From contig NZ_FXAM01000002.1 of the NCBI RefSeq assembly GCF_900155475.1, positions 295,513-359,512 of the forward strand: a stretch of DNA of 64,000 nt, in the 5' to 3' direction. The stretch comes from Methylomagnum ishizawai. Its GTDB lineage: Bacteria; Pseudomonadota; Gammaproteobacteria; Methylococcales; Methylococcaceae. Every line of letters starts with the position of its first letter. The first letter of the stretch is position 1. Position numbers and translations under genes: made by a program. The notes under the pieces are model-generated. The model was given only the letters and a program-made list of their open reading frames with translations, was not told the origin of the DNA and did not search any database. Shown here piece by piece: positions 54,340 to 63,464 of the stretch.

Positions 54340-57300
54340 TCAGTGTGTGTGGGATGCCGCCAGATCGGACACTTCCTCTTCCGGGGCCGGTCCCGTGTGC
54401 TGCTTGGCGAGCAACATATAGACCGCCGGGACCACGAACAGGGTGAACAAGGTGCCGACCGTCAAGCCCAGCACGATCACCATGCCGATGCTGAACCGGG
54501 ACGCGGCCCCCGCCCCGCTGGCGAACAGCAGCGGCAACACCCCAAACACCATGGCGGCGGTGGTCATCAGGATGGGCCGGAGCCGGATACCGGCGGCGGT
54601 CTCGATGGCCTCGCGCTTGGACAAGCCCTGTTCTTGCAGGCCGTTGGCGAATTCCACGATCAGGATGCCGTGCTTGCTAATCAGGCCCATCAAGGTCACC
54701 AAACCGACCTCGGTGTAGATGTTGAGCGAACCGCCCCCGAGCCCCAGGCTGACGAACACCAAGGCACCGACGATGGACATCGGCACCGAGATCAGGATGA
54801 TGAGCGGGTCGCGGAAACTCTCGAATTGGGCGGCCAGCACCAGGAAAATCACCAGCAGGGCGAAGCCGAAGGTGGTGATGAAATTGCCGGCTTCCTGGAC
54901 GAACTGCCGCGATTGCCCGGCGTAATCCACCGAATAGCCCGGCGGCAACAAGCGCCCCGCGAGGTCGCGCATATAGTCCAGCACTTCGCCCTGGCTGAGG
55001 CTGGGGAAGGCGATGCCGGAAATGGTGGCGGCGTTCAACTGTTGGAAATGGTTGACCGACTGGGGGATGGTCTCGGTGCGGAGCCGGACCACGGTGGACA
55101 CCGGCACCGCGGCGCCTTGGGCATTGCGGATGTAATAGCCTTCCAATTGGTCGGCGTTCAGGCGGAAAGACCGGTCCACCTGTGGAATCACCTTGTAGGA
55201 GCGGCCCGCCATGCTGAAGTAATTGACATAGCCGCCCCCCAGCATCGAAGTCAGCGACCCGCCGATATCTTGCATGCTCAGCCCCAACAAGGCCGCCTTG
55301 TCGCGGTCGATGTCCACCCACACCTGGGGATGGTTGAACTTCAGGTCGTTGTCCAGGTAGAGGAACATCCCGCTTTGCTGGGCCGCTTCCATGAATTCCT
55401 TCGCCACCGCGTCGAGCTGCTCGGCGGGTTCGGTGGTGCCGATGACGAACTGGACCGGCAGGCTACCGCTGCTCGGCAAGGACGGGGGCTGGAACGCCGC
55501 GACGAACATGCCGGCGATCTCGCCGACCTCCTGCTGAATCTCCATCATCAATTGGGTGGAGTTGCGCTTGCGCTGGTCCCAGGGTTTCAACACCATGCCT
55601 TCGATGGTCTGGCCCGCCATGTCCATTTGCAGCACATGCTCGGTTTCCGGGTAGCGCTTGAAGACGTCCAGCACTTGGTTGGCGTAGAGCTGGCGTTGCT
55701 GCTGGGTGGCGGTGGGCGAAGCCATTCCCAGGGCGAACAGGATGCCCTGATCCTCTTGCGGGGCCAATTCGCTGTTGGCGTTGGTGTAGAGGAAATAAAT
55801 CGCCACCAGGATGATGCCCGCGAAGACGAAGGTGACGGGCCGGTAATCCAAGCTGCCGCGCAATTTCCGCGCATAGCCCGCTTGGCACCCATCCAGCACC
55901 CGGTCGATCCTGCCGACCAGCCGCGCTTCCCAACCGCCGTCGCCTTCCGCGGAACGCAGCAGGCGCGAACACAGCATCGGCGACAGGGTCAGGGCCACCA
56001 AGGCGGAGAAGGTCACCGCCCCGACCAGGGTGAAGGCGAATTCGGTGAACAAGGTGCCGGTCAGGCCGGTTTGGAAACCGATGGGCATATACACCGCCGC
56101 CAATACCGCGGTCATGGCGACGATGGGCGAGGCCAATTCGCGGGCGGCGCGGCGGGCGGCGGCCACTGGCGACAAGCCTTCGGCCAGATGGCGGTTGACG
56201 TTCTCGACCACGATGATGGCGTCGTCCACCACCAGGCCAATCGCCAACACCAAGGCCAAAAGGGTCAGCAGGTTGATGGAATAGCCCAGCATCAGCATCA
56301 CGCCGAAGGTGGCGACCAGGGACAGGGGGATGGCGATGATGGTGATCAGCACCGAACGCGGCGATCCCAGGAACAGGAACACCACCAGGGTGACGATGAA
56401 CAAGGCTTCGACCAGGGTTTCCACCACCTCGCGGATGGAACTGGTCACGAACACCGTGGAGTCGTAGACGATATCGCCGTCGATGCCGTTGGGCAATTGC
56501 GCCTTGATGGCCGGAAATTCGGCCTTGACCCGCTGCACCACGTCCAGGAGGTTGGCGCTGGGAGCCACTTTGATGCCGATATAGACCGCCTTTTGGCCGT
56601 CGAACCCGGCTTGCGAATCGTAGTCCTCGGCCCCGAGGCTGACGGTGGCGACCTCCTTGAGCCGGACCAAGTGGTCGCCCTCGTGCTTCACGATCAGCTC
56701 CCGGAACTCGTCCACCGAATGCAGGCTGGTGGAGGCCGCCAGGTTGACCTGCACCATCTGCCCCTTGGTCGAACCCAAGGCGGCCAGATAATCGTTTTGG
56801 GCCAGGGCCAGTTGGATATCGGTGGCGGTGAGGCCATAGGCGGCAAGTTTTTCCGGGTCCAGCCAAGCCCGCAGGGCGAAATACTTGGCCCCGATCAATT
56901 CGGCGGTCTGCACCCCCGCCACCGCTTGTAGCTTGGGTTGCACCACCCGCACCAGATAGTCGGTGACATTGTTGGAGGGCAGGATGTCGCTGGAGAATCC
57001 GATATACAGGGCGTCGAAGGATTGGGAGGGCTGCACCGAGATGATGGGATGCTGCGAATCCGGCGGCAGTTGGCCCAGGATCGAATTGACCTTGGCGCTG
57101 ATCTCGGTCAGCGCCTTGTCCACCTTGTAGCCGAATTGCAGGTTCACGGTGATGGTGCTGATCCCGCTCACGCTGGTGGAGGTGATGTAGTCGATGCCGT
57201 TGGCCTGGGTGATGGCGGCTTCCATCGGGGTGCTGATGAAGCCCGCCACCAAACTGGGATCGGCCCCGAAATAGCCGGTCACGACCGTGATAACCGCGCT

Positions 57301-57423
57301 TTCGGTTTCCGGGTATTGCGCTATCGGCAAGGTCGCCACCGCCCGCACGCCCAGGATGAACAGCAGCAGGTTGACGACGATGGCCAGGACGGGGCGCTGG
57401 ATGAACAGGTCGGTGAATCGCAT
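54340..57423 (-). CDS. RND efflux pump inner-membrane subunit (HAE-1 / AcrB-like)
   Basis: 1027 residues, full length for the family. It begins with the typical MRFTDLFIQRPVLAIV first membrane segment and has the proton-relay pair Asp400/Asp401 (VVDDAIIVVENV) in the fourth segment. Two large periplasmic loops and twelve predicted membrane segments follow in the family order. Proton-driven trimeric pumps of this kind move drugs or lipophilic products from inner membrane or periplasm to the outside through a membrane-fusion protein and an outer-membrane channel, both encoded just upstream. The location beside a PKS suggests product export or self-protection. Confidence 0.95.
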   Translation of the reverse strand: MRFTDLFIQRPVLAIVVNLLLFILGVRAVATLPIAQYPETESAVITVVTGYFGADPSLVAGFISTPMEAAITQANGIDYITSTSVSGISTITVNLQFGYKVDKALTEISAKVNSILGQLPPDSQHPIISVQPSQSFDALYIGFSSDILPSNNVTDYLVRVVQPKLQAVAGVQTAELIGAKYFALRAWLDPEKLAAYGLTATDIQLALAQNDYLAALGSTKGQMVQVNLAASTSLHSVDEFRELIVKHEGDHLVRLKEVATVSLGAEDYDSQAGFDGQKAVYIGIKVAPSANLLDVVQRVKAEFPAIKAQLPNGIDGDIVYDSTVFVTSSIREVVETLVEALFIVTLVVFLFLGSPRSVLITIIAIPLSLVATFGVMLMLGYSINLLTLLALVLAIGLVVDDAIIVVENVNRHLAEGLSPVAAARRAARELASPIVAMTAVLAAVYMPIGFQTGLTGTLFTEFAFTLVGAVTFSALVALTLSPMLCSRLLRSAEGDGGWEARLVGRIDRVLDGCQAGYARKLRGSLDYRPVTFVFAGIILVAIYFLYTNANSELAPQEDQGILFALGMASPTATQQQRQLYANQVLDVFKRYPETEHVLQMDMAGQTIEGMVLKPWDQRKRNSTQLMMEIQQEVGEIAGMFVAAFQPPSLPSSGSLPVQFVIGTTEPAEQLDAVAKEFMEAAQQSGMFLYLDNDLKFNHPQVWVDIDRDKAALLGLSMQDIGGSLTSMLGGGYVNYFSMAGRSYKVIPQVDRSFRLNADQLEGYYIRNAQGAAVPVSTVVRLRTETIPQSVNHFQQLNAATISGIAFPSLSQGEVLDYMRDLAGRLLPPGYSVDYAGQSRQFVQEAGNFITTFGFALLVIFLVLAAQFESFRDPLIILISVPMSIVGALVFVSLGLGGGSLNIYTEVGLVTLMGLISKHGILIVEFANGLQEQGLSKREAIETAAGIRLRPILMTTAAMVFGVLPLLFASGAGAASRFSIGMVIVLGLTVGTLFTLFVVPAVYMLLAKQHTGPAPEEEVSDLAASHTH

Positions 57424-57445
57424 CGGTGTGGCTGGGTGGGCGGGA

Positions 57446-58576
57446 TTATTCTTCCCGGAGGACCGGGGCCGGGTCGTTGCTCGGTTGGACGCTGTTGTTG
57501 ATCGCCAGCGCCGTGCCGTTGCGGAGCTTGGTCTGGCCGGCGGTCACGATCTCATCGCCTTCCTTGAGCCCCTTTTCCACCGCGACCTGGTCGCCACGGG
57601 TCTCGCCCAGGACGATGAAGGTTTCATGGGCCACGGGCTGGGGTTGGCCCTTGTCGTCCTTGCCCTGCCGGTCCACCCGGTAGACCAAGGCACCGTAAGG
57701 GTTGTAGGCGATGGCCGCGTTGGGCAGGGTGAGGTGGCGCTGCGGTTGGCCCACCTCGATATCGACGCTGGCGTACATGCCGGGCAGGAGCTTGCGGCCT
57801 GGGTTCTTCAACACCGCCCGGACTTGCAGGTTGCGGCTGCCGATATCGACCTTGGGATCGATGACCGCGATTTCCCCTGGGAAATCCTGGCCCGGAAAGG
57901 CGTCGGCGTGGACCGTCACCGGCTGGCCGACCCGGAGGTTGCCCAAGACCTGCTGCGGCAGGCTGAAATCCAGGTACAGGCTATCCAAGGCTTGCAGGGT
58001 GACGAACGGGCTGCCGATTTGCAGGTATTGGCCGACATCGACCTGCCGCACACCCAGCCGCCCCGCGAAGGGAGCGCGGATCAGCTTCTTATCCAACAGG
58101 GCTTGCTGGCCGAGGATGTTGGCGTTGGCCTGGGCCAGATTGGCGATATCGCTGTCCAGGGTTTGCTGGCTGACCGCCTTGGCCTGGAGTTGCGCCCGGT
58201 CGCGTTCCAGCGTGATGCGGGCCAATTCGGCGGCGGCCTTCAGGGCTTGCATCCGCGCCAATTCGTCCTGCATCCGCAATTCCAGCAAGGGCGCACCCTC
58301 GGCCACGTCCTCGCCTTGCTTGAAATGGACCGCGGCGACTACTCCGCCCACTTCGCTGCCGAGATCGACTCCGCGCACCGCTTTCAGGGTGCCCACCGCC
58401 CGCAGGCTGGAGCGCCATTCCTCATAGCGGGCCGTGGCCGTGGACACCGTTTGGGGCGGATGTCCGTGTTCGGCGAGGTACTGCTTGATCATCTTGTTTT
58501 TGAACGCGATGAAGCCGAACACCGCCCCCAAGACCAAACCGACCACCAGGAGCATGATGAGCATCCGCTTGATCAT
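57446..58576 (-). CDS. RND efflux membrane-fusion (periplasmic adaptor) protein
   Basis: 376 residues. It has one N-terminal membrane segment (MLIMLLVVGLVLGAVFGF), a lipoyl-like half (GGVVAAVHFKQGEDV), a helical hairpin with ALKAAAELA...ANLAQANANI, and the second lipoyl half RAPFAGRLGVRQVDVGQY, followed by beta-barrel strands (SRNLQVRAVLKN). It links the pump (stop-to-start gap 22 nt) with the outer-membrane factor. The ATG at 58576 has a GAGG-type site in the 40-nt gap after the upstream gene. Confidence 0.94.
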   Translation of the reverse strand: MIKRMLIMLLVVGLVLGAVFGFIAFKNKMIKQYLAEHGHPPQTVSTATARYEEWRSSLRAVGTLKAVRGVDLGSEVGGVVAAVHFKQGEDVAEGAPLLELRMQDELARMQALKAAAELARITLERDRAQLQAKAVSQQTLDSDIANLAQANANILGQQALLDKKLIRAPFAGRLGVRQVDVGQYLQIGSPFVTLQALDSLYLDFSLPQQVLGNLRVGQPVTVHADAFPGQDFPGEIAVIDPKVDIGSRNLQVRAVLKNPGRKLLPGMYASVDIEVGQPQRHLTLPNAAIAYNPYGALVYRVDRQGKDDKGQPQPVAHETFIVLGETRGDQVAVEKGLKEGDEIVTAGQTKLRNGTALAINNSVQPSNDPAPVLREE

Positions 58577-58616
58577 GGGCGCGCACCGCCTCGGGAATGC
58601 ACGGAATCCGGCATGG

Positions 58617-60113
58617 TTAATTCTCCGTTTTGTCTGTGGGGGGAGTGGTGGGGGGCGTGCGGTTCCACCAACCGCCGCCCAAGGCTTGGAACAGGGCCGC
58701 GCTGTCGCCGAGCAGGGTGGCGCGGGCCTTGATCCAGCCGAGTTGCGCCTGTTTATAGTTGCGCTGGCTATCGAGCAGGGCCAGATAGCTCAAACCGCCG
58801 GTTTCGGACTGGGCTTGGGCCAAGGTCAGGTTTTCTTGGGCGATTTGCACGCTGGAGGCCTGCACTTCCAGGGTTTGGTGGTCGGCTTCCAGGTTCTTCA
58901 GGGTGTTGGCGACATCCTGGAAAGCCTGGAGGACGCTGCTGCGGTATTTGGCGGCGGCCTGCTGGAAACCAGCGATGGCCGCTTGCTGGGCGTGGGTGTT
59001 CTTGCCCCACTCGAACAAGGGCTGGGCCAGGTTCAAGCCCACGCCCCAAATCCCCGAACCCGGCATCAGCAACTGGCTGGCCTGGGTGGCGAAGCTGCCC
59101 AGGTCGGCTTTGAGGCTGATGTCGGGGAACATTTTGGCGGTCGCCACCCCGACCTGGGCGCTGGCGGAATGGGCGGCGGCTTCGGCGCTACGCACGTCGG
59201 GCCGCTGTTCGACCAGCTTCAAAGGCACGCTGAGGGGGAGCTCGGTGGGTGCCTGTAGGTCGTCCAGGGTGAATTCCTCCGGCAGGGGTTCCCCCGGAAA
59301 GCGTCCGGTCAACACCGCCAATTGGTGGCGGGATTGGGCGAGTTGTTGGCGTAGGGCGATGAGGTTGGCTTGGGATTCGTTGAAGGCGGAGGCCTGCGAC
59401 AGGACCGCCGATTCGGCCACGGCCCCGAGTTGGGCCTGTTGCCGCAGGATGTCCAGCCCTTGCCGCTGGAGTTCGGCCAGTTCTTCCAAGCTGGCGAGTT
59501 GCCCCCTGAGCGAGGCTTCTTGGACCGCATTGGCGACGATATTCCCGGCCAAGGTCAGGTAGGCGGCTTCCAGCTGGAAGCGTTGATACTCTTCTTGGGC
59601 GGTTTGATCTTCGATCTGCCGCCTGACCTTGCCGAACAGATCGACGGTATAGGACACGCTGGCGGAAATATCGTAGATGGCGAAACGGTAATCGGGGCCG
59701 TTAGGATTACCGAACATGCCGGAGGCGATGGACTGGTAGCGGGACATGGCCGAGGCTTGGAACGAAGGCAAGGTACCGCTTTGCTGCGAGGCCAGGTTTT
59801 CCCGGACCTGGGCCAGCGAAGCCTGGGCGGAGGCGAGGTCGGGGTTGTTGATGAAAGCCCGCTCGATCAAGCCTTTCAGTTCGTGGGAGCGGAACAAGGT
59901 CCACCATTCGGCGGGGATATCCCGTCCCACCCTGATGCGCTGACTTGGGGGCGTGACGGGCCGCACGCCAGTATAGCTAGCGGCGGTGGACAGTTCGGGA
60001 CGGCGGAAATCCGGGCCTAGCGTACATCCCTGGATCAATGCCGCGCAAGACACGGCAATGAGCGACCATTTCGCTGCTAGGAATGAATGGGTGGGAGGGT
60101 TGTTATGTTTCAC
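58617..60113 (-). CDS. Outer-membrane factor lipoprotein (NodT/OprM family)
   Basis: 498 residues with a lipoprotein signal peptide whose lipobox ends IQGC (Cys30), followed by TLGPDFRRPE, the classic start of NodT-type channels. Two repeats of the OEP coiled-coil hairpin follow (NPDLASAQASLAQVRENLASQ early; QERPDVRSAEA as VEQRPDVRSAEA in the middle). It is the first gene of the efflux operon. The start is a GTG at 60113 with no clear ribosome site; no better ATG precedes the signal peptide. It forms the outer-membrane and periplasmic tunnel of the tripartite exporter. Confidence 0.93.
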   Translation of the reverse strand: MKHNNPPTHSFLAAKWSLIAVSCAALIQGCTLGPDFRRPELSTAASYTGVRPVTPPSQRIRVGRDIPAEWWTLFRSHELKGLIERAFINNPDLASAQASLAQVRENLASQQSGTLPSFQASAMSRYQSIASGMFGNPNGPDYRFAIYDISASVSYTVDLFGKVRRQIEDQTAQEEYQRFQLEAAYLTLAGNIVANAVQEASLRGQLASLEELAELQRQGLDILRQQAQLGAVAESAVLSQASAFNESQANLIALRQQLAQSRHQLAVLTGRFPGEPLPEEFTLDDLQAPTELPLSVPLKLVEQRPDVRSAEAAAHSASAQVGVATAKMFPDISLKADLGSFATQASQLLMPGSGIWGVGLNLAQPLFEWGKNTHAQQAAIAGFQQAAAKYRSSVLQAFQDVANTLKNLEADHQTLEVQASSVQIAQENLTLAQAQSETGGLSYLALLDSQRNYKQAQLGWIKARATLLGDSAALFQALGGGWWNRTPPTTPPTDKTEN

Positions 60114-60930
60114 TAGGGAGCGCTGTTGTTGCTTTATTAACTTCGCCTAGGCATGGGGTATATGGATACCGCTGCCCCGCTCTTTATTTGAGATCATCCT
60201 AGCCTTTCCGGGGTCAGCCCTAATCCCCTGGGCCTCTGGTCCTCTAATTCCCCCTACCCCAAGCCGGTGAAATAATCCCCCGCTCCTACCACGGTCCAGC
60301 GACTCCCGTGACCATTCCGCACGGGGTATCACCGGTTCCTTCCGATGCGTGGGTTTTGAGTGTAGCACGTCGCTTGGTTTTTCAAGCTTTCCATGTGGCT
60401 TGGCGGCATCGGATTAAGTCAACGGTTTTCACAGGCTTATCCGGTTGAAGCGGAGCGGGCGGGTGAAAAAACCCCTTCCGGCTCCACGGAGGGATTCCGC
60501 CTCTTACAAGGATGGGTTTTTGAAAAACCAGGAGGCGCGACAAGGGGTTGGGGTATATTGGTGGATAACGACGCACACCCTGTACCGGAAGAACCGCCAT
60601 GTCCCGAACTGTACCAATGGAACCGGCAGATCGCCACCCATTTTCCGGGCCCGCCGAAGCCCATGGCGACGGGCTTGGTCCTGTGAGCCTGGGCAGGATC
60701 GTGGTGGGCGCTTGCAGCCTGCCAGCGGGGCCGGATCGCCATGCCGAGGACCACCTTTGTGAAATGTGTCTAATTGTTGCCAGACAGTTTCTAAGCCCGC
60801 GCTCCAAAGCGCTTGCCCAAATATACGGGTAAATACATTCCGCTGGCGGGGAGGCTATGCTAGATTTCCCTGCGGGCGGCAGTGCACGCCTTATCCCGTA
60901 CCCTTCCCTATAACCCTTTCGAGGCTCCGC
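60114..60930. other. Intergenic region between efflux operon and small-protein pair
   Basis: This 817-base stretch is less GC-biased than its surroundings. It must contain the leftward promoter of the efflux operon and the rightward promoter of the small-gene pair, but I see no hexamer pair good enough to name. Near 60372-60387 is a small GCTTG/CAAGC hairpin, and around 60515-60530 a T-run/A-run palindrome. One weak open frame is listed separately. Confidence 0.5.
60599..60832 (+). CDS. Doubtful small open frame
   Basis: 77 codons from the ATG at 60599 with GGAAG seven bases upstream; codon third positions are GC-rich. The product (MSRTVPMEPADRHPF..., with a C-terminal LCEMCLIVARQFL) resembles nothing I recognise. 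It may be a chance frame or a decayed gene. Confidence 0.2.
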   Translation: MSRTVPMEPADRHPFSGPAEAHGDGLGPVSLGRIVVGACSLPAGPDRHAEDHLCEMCLIVARQFLSPRSKALAQIYG

Positions 60931-61251
60931 ATGAAACCCATTGAAATCAACAGCGTCGTCAAGTCGGTCACGTTCCTGACCGCCCAACCCGACGGTACTT
61001 ACCAGACCGAACGCCTTACCGAGACCGGTCCCCGTAAAAAACAAGCCAAGGCCTTGAGGCCCCTGGAACGCGTGGTCAGGAAATTGGTGAAGAGCGAACT
61101 GGCCGCCGCCAAGGTCTACCTGGAACGGCATGACCGTTCCAACCAGCGCAAGTCGAACGGCTGGTTGAAAGACCTCGGCAAGAACCTGGGCAAAGCCGTG
61201 AAATCGGCCAAGGACAGCGCCAAGCAGCCCAAATTGACCATCGTCCGCTAA
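60931..61251 (+). CDS. Small basic protein, DUF6312-like
   Basis: 106 residues, strongly basic. The ATG at 60931 has GAGG six bases upstream; a longer in-frame version from 60766 lacks coding character. The body PLERVVRKLVKSELAAAKVYLERHDRSNQRKSNGW, quoted in parts (VYLERHDRSN and GWLKDLGKN), fits my memory of the uncharacterised DUF6312 family. It has no signal peptide or membrane segment. The acidic partner gene follows 23 nt downstream. Function unknown; any link to the polyketide is by position only. Confidence 0.7.
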   Translation: MKPIEINSVVKSVTFLTAQPDGTYQTERLTETGPRKKQAKALRPLERVVRKLVKSELAAAKVYLERHDRSNQRKSNGWLKDLGKNLGKAVKSAKDSAKQPKLTIVR

Positions 61252-61274
61252 CCCCATCCCAGCGAAGCATCACC

Positions 61275-61538
61275 ATGACAACCCAAACCTCCGAACAAAC
61301 CCTGAATGCCGAGGACACCGCGCCCGGCATGATCATCCTCGACGTCGGCACCCAAAATGCCAAGCGCATCAAGAAGCTGTGCAAGGGCAAGGGCAAGCTG
61401 CTCCGCAAGGTCGATGAGGCCGTGGACCAGCTGCGCGACGCGGGCAAAGTCAAGCGGGATGCCCAGGTGGTCCTGGTCGTGGTCCGCAAGGAAGTCGGCC
61501 TGTTCGATTCCGACGACGACGATGACGACGACGATTGA
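61275..61538 (+). CDS. Small protein with poly-Asp tail, DUF6200-like
   Basis: 87 residues. The core (IILDVGTQNAKRIKKLC, GKGKLLRKVDEAVDQL, AQVVLVVVRKE) resembles the uncharacterised DUF6200 family as I remember it. The C-terminus is FDSDDDDDDDD, encoded by a GAC/GAT run at about 61509-61535. It sits 23 nt after the basic DUF6312-like gene and probably shares its transcript. Function unknown. Confidence 0.65.
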   Translation: MTTQTSEQTLNAEDTAPGMIILDVGTQNAKRIKKLCKGKGKLLRKVDEAVDQLRDAGKVKRDAQVVLVVVRKEVGLFDSDDDDDDDD

Positions 61539-61550
61539 AAGCGTCCCGTA

Positions 61551-61576
61551 CCTCCGTGGGTCATGGCCCACGGGGG
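61551..61576. terminator. Hairpin between converging genes
   Basis: CCGTGGG (61554-61560) pairs with CCCACGG (61567-61573) across a 6-base loop. One G-T wobble and two more C-G pairs extend the stem to 10 bp. It lies between the stop of the poly-Asp protein gene (61538) and the stop of the converging acyltransferase gene (61579). There is no T-run, so it is a weak intrinsic terminator at best, possibly serving both strands. Confidence 0.5.
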
Positions 61577-61578
61577 AT

Positions 61579-62454
61579 TCAGGGACGGCGGGCGATATTC
61601 AACGGCGAGGGATGCGCCCGGATTTCCTCCACCATCCGCGACAGCAAGGGTCTCGGGCTCAATTCCTCGAACACCGGCGCCTCTTCCTGCAATAGATATT
61701 GGATGCTTTCCGTCCAGCGCACGCCGTGGTCCAACTGCTGCACCAGGTTATTGGCGACCTCGTCGTCGCGGTAAGGCAGGGCGGAAAAATTGGCGATCAC
61801 CGGCACCATCAGCGGCGCGAAGGCAAAATCCGCGATGAAGGCGGCGAAGGCGCTTTTCATGGCCCCCATATAGCGCGAGTGAAAAGCGGTGCGGACATTG
61901 AGCGGCACCGCCCGCGCGCCCCTGGCCTCGAACAAACCGGCCAGCCGCCGCAAATCCGCCTCGGGACCGGATAGGACGGTCTGCGTGGGGGTATTGAGAT
62001 TGGCCGCGTCCACGCTGTCGATACCCGATTCCGCGAACACCGCCGCGATGTCCCCACGGCTGGGGCCGATCACGGCCAACATCCCGCCGCCGCTCAATGC
62101 CCCCATCAAGGCACCGCGCTTCTGGACCAGTCGCAAGCCGTCGGCGAAACTGAACGCCTCGGCGATCAACAGGGCGTTATATTCGCCCAGGCTGTGCCCG
62201 GCGGCGAAATCCGGTGCCCGGCCCAAGCTGTCGCGCCGCTGGTAATAGGCCAGGGCACCGACGGTATACAGCGCCGGTTGGGTATAGGCAGTATCGGCCA
62301 GTTGGTCGCCGGGGTCTTCGAGGCACAGCCGCCGCAGCGAATAGCCTAGGATATCCTCGGCTTCCTCCACCACCTGGGGATAGGCATCGAACAAGTCCGC
62401 GCCCATGCCACGCATTTGGGCACCTTGTCCCGGTGCCAAGAAAATCAAAGTCAT
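61579..62454 (-). CDS. Discrete malonyl-CoA:ACP acyltransferase (trans-AT)
   Basis: 291 residues. It has the active serine Ser88 in GHSLGEYNAL, Arg113 (QKRGALM) to bind the malonyl carboxylate, and His192 in TAFHSRYM. These residues and GHSLGEYNAL are typical of the malonyl-loading ATs of trans-AT clusters. It should charge the ACPs of all the modules in this window, none of which has its own AT. Its ATG (62454) overlaps the stop of the upstream AT-like gene as ATGA, so the two are translationally coupled. It is complete and apparently functional. Confidence 0.94.
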   Translation of the reverse strand: MTLIFLAPGQGAQMRGMGADLFDAYPQVVEEAEDILGYSLRRLCLEDPGDQLADTAYTQPALYTVGALAYYQRRDSLGRAPDFAAGHSLGEYNALLIAEAFSFADGLRLVQKRGALMGALSGGGMLAVIGPSRGDIAAVFAESGIDSVDAANLNTPTQTVLSGPEADLRRLAGLFEARGARAVPLNVRTAFHSRYMGAMKSAFAAFIADFAFAPLMVPVIANFSALPYRDDEVANNLVQQLDHGVRWTESIQYLLQEEAPVFEELSPRPLLSRMVEEIRAHPSPLNIARRP

Positions 62455-63418
62455 CGGCGGACCTCTGGAGATAGGGCGGTTTCGAGTTGGGCCAGGGTGT
62501 CGAGATTACGGCCAAAGCGGTTCATGGCGGCGAAAGCCGGGACCGATGGCCCGAGGATTTGCCGCACGAAGGCCGCCAGGGTTCCGGTCGGGCTGCAATC
62601 CACGAAAATCCGGGGTTCCGCCGCCCACAGGTTGACGACGAGGTCGCGGAACCGCAGCAGGCCGCGGGCGGTGCGCCAAAAATACAGGGCGTCGTACTGG
62701 TGGACGCGGCCCGCGAGCAGGCTCGAATAAATAGGATAGGCCGGCTCCCGGAAACGGAGCTGCGCGACATGGGCAGCGTAACCGGGTTCCGCCGGGTCCA
62801 GCAAGGCGCCATGGAAGCCGTAGCGCACCGGCAACCGCGCCCAGCTGACATCCAAGCGGCCCAACCGGTCCACCAAGGCATCGAACCGGGCCAGGGACGT
62901 GGTGACCACGAAATGCCGGGGGGAATTGATGCAACCGATTTCGGCCAATTCGGCGAGTTCGGGATGCTCCAGCCACAGGGCGGGAGAACCCAGCACCGCC
63001 ACCATCGCGGCTTGGGGCGCTTGCCGCATCACATGCCGGGAGTGCGCCCGCAACACGCCGAGGGTTTGGCCCAGGTCCAACGCGCCGCCACAACCGCCGC
63101 CGTGAATTCGCCTAAGCTATACCCGGCCAGCGCGGCGGGCCGGAGACCCCGCGCCAACAAGCATTGCGCCAGCGCATAGCCCTGGGCCAGTAGAACCAGG
63201 TTGGTTGCTTCGAGGTCGTCGTAACCGTCGCTCTCGTCCATCGGACGGCCAAACACGCTGTCCACCAGGGAGCCGCCGCCCACGGGACCGGCCAAGGCGG
63301 CGCATTCGTCGAAAGCCGCCCGGTAGGCCGGATCGGTGGCATAAAGCTCCGCTCCCATTTGATAGTATTGGGCACCCTGCCCCGAAAATAAAAAAATGAC
63401 CGATGCCACTGCCACCAC
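62451..63418 (-). pseudogene. Discrete acyltransferase-like gene of acyl-hydrolase type, split by a frameshift
   Basis: The first part (start GTG 63418, or 63415/63409) encodes FLFSGQGAQYYQMG and the active Ser101 in GYSLGEF. The coding then continues in another frame from about 63083 (LDLGQTLGVLRAHSRHVM) to a TGA at 62451-62453. One base is missing or extra in the GCGGCGCG stretch. Joined, the parts make about 322 residues, normal for an AT. The Arg that holds the malonyl carboxylate is Ser in LRAHSRHVM, and the His motif reads YGFHGALLDP; both fit the PedC-like acyl hydrolases that clear stalled chains. Whether the frameshift is real or a sequence error cannot be told here. Confidence 0.75.
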
Positions 63419-63464
63419 CGTTGCGAAAGATTCCCAGGCGACCGGCCCATCCGCCCTGGAGACG

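Noticed and set aside
54343..56931. 862-codon plus-strand frame rich in His, Gln and Gly opposite the RND pump.
   Set aside because: It is the mirror of the pump gene's codon pattern; no family resemblance or ribosome site.
60382..61257. 291-codon minus-strand frame covering the intergenic region and the DUF6312-like gene.
   Set aside because: Its translation has no recognisable domain and it runs opposite a well-supported plus-strand gene.
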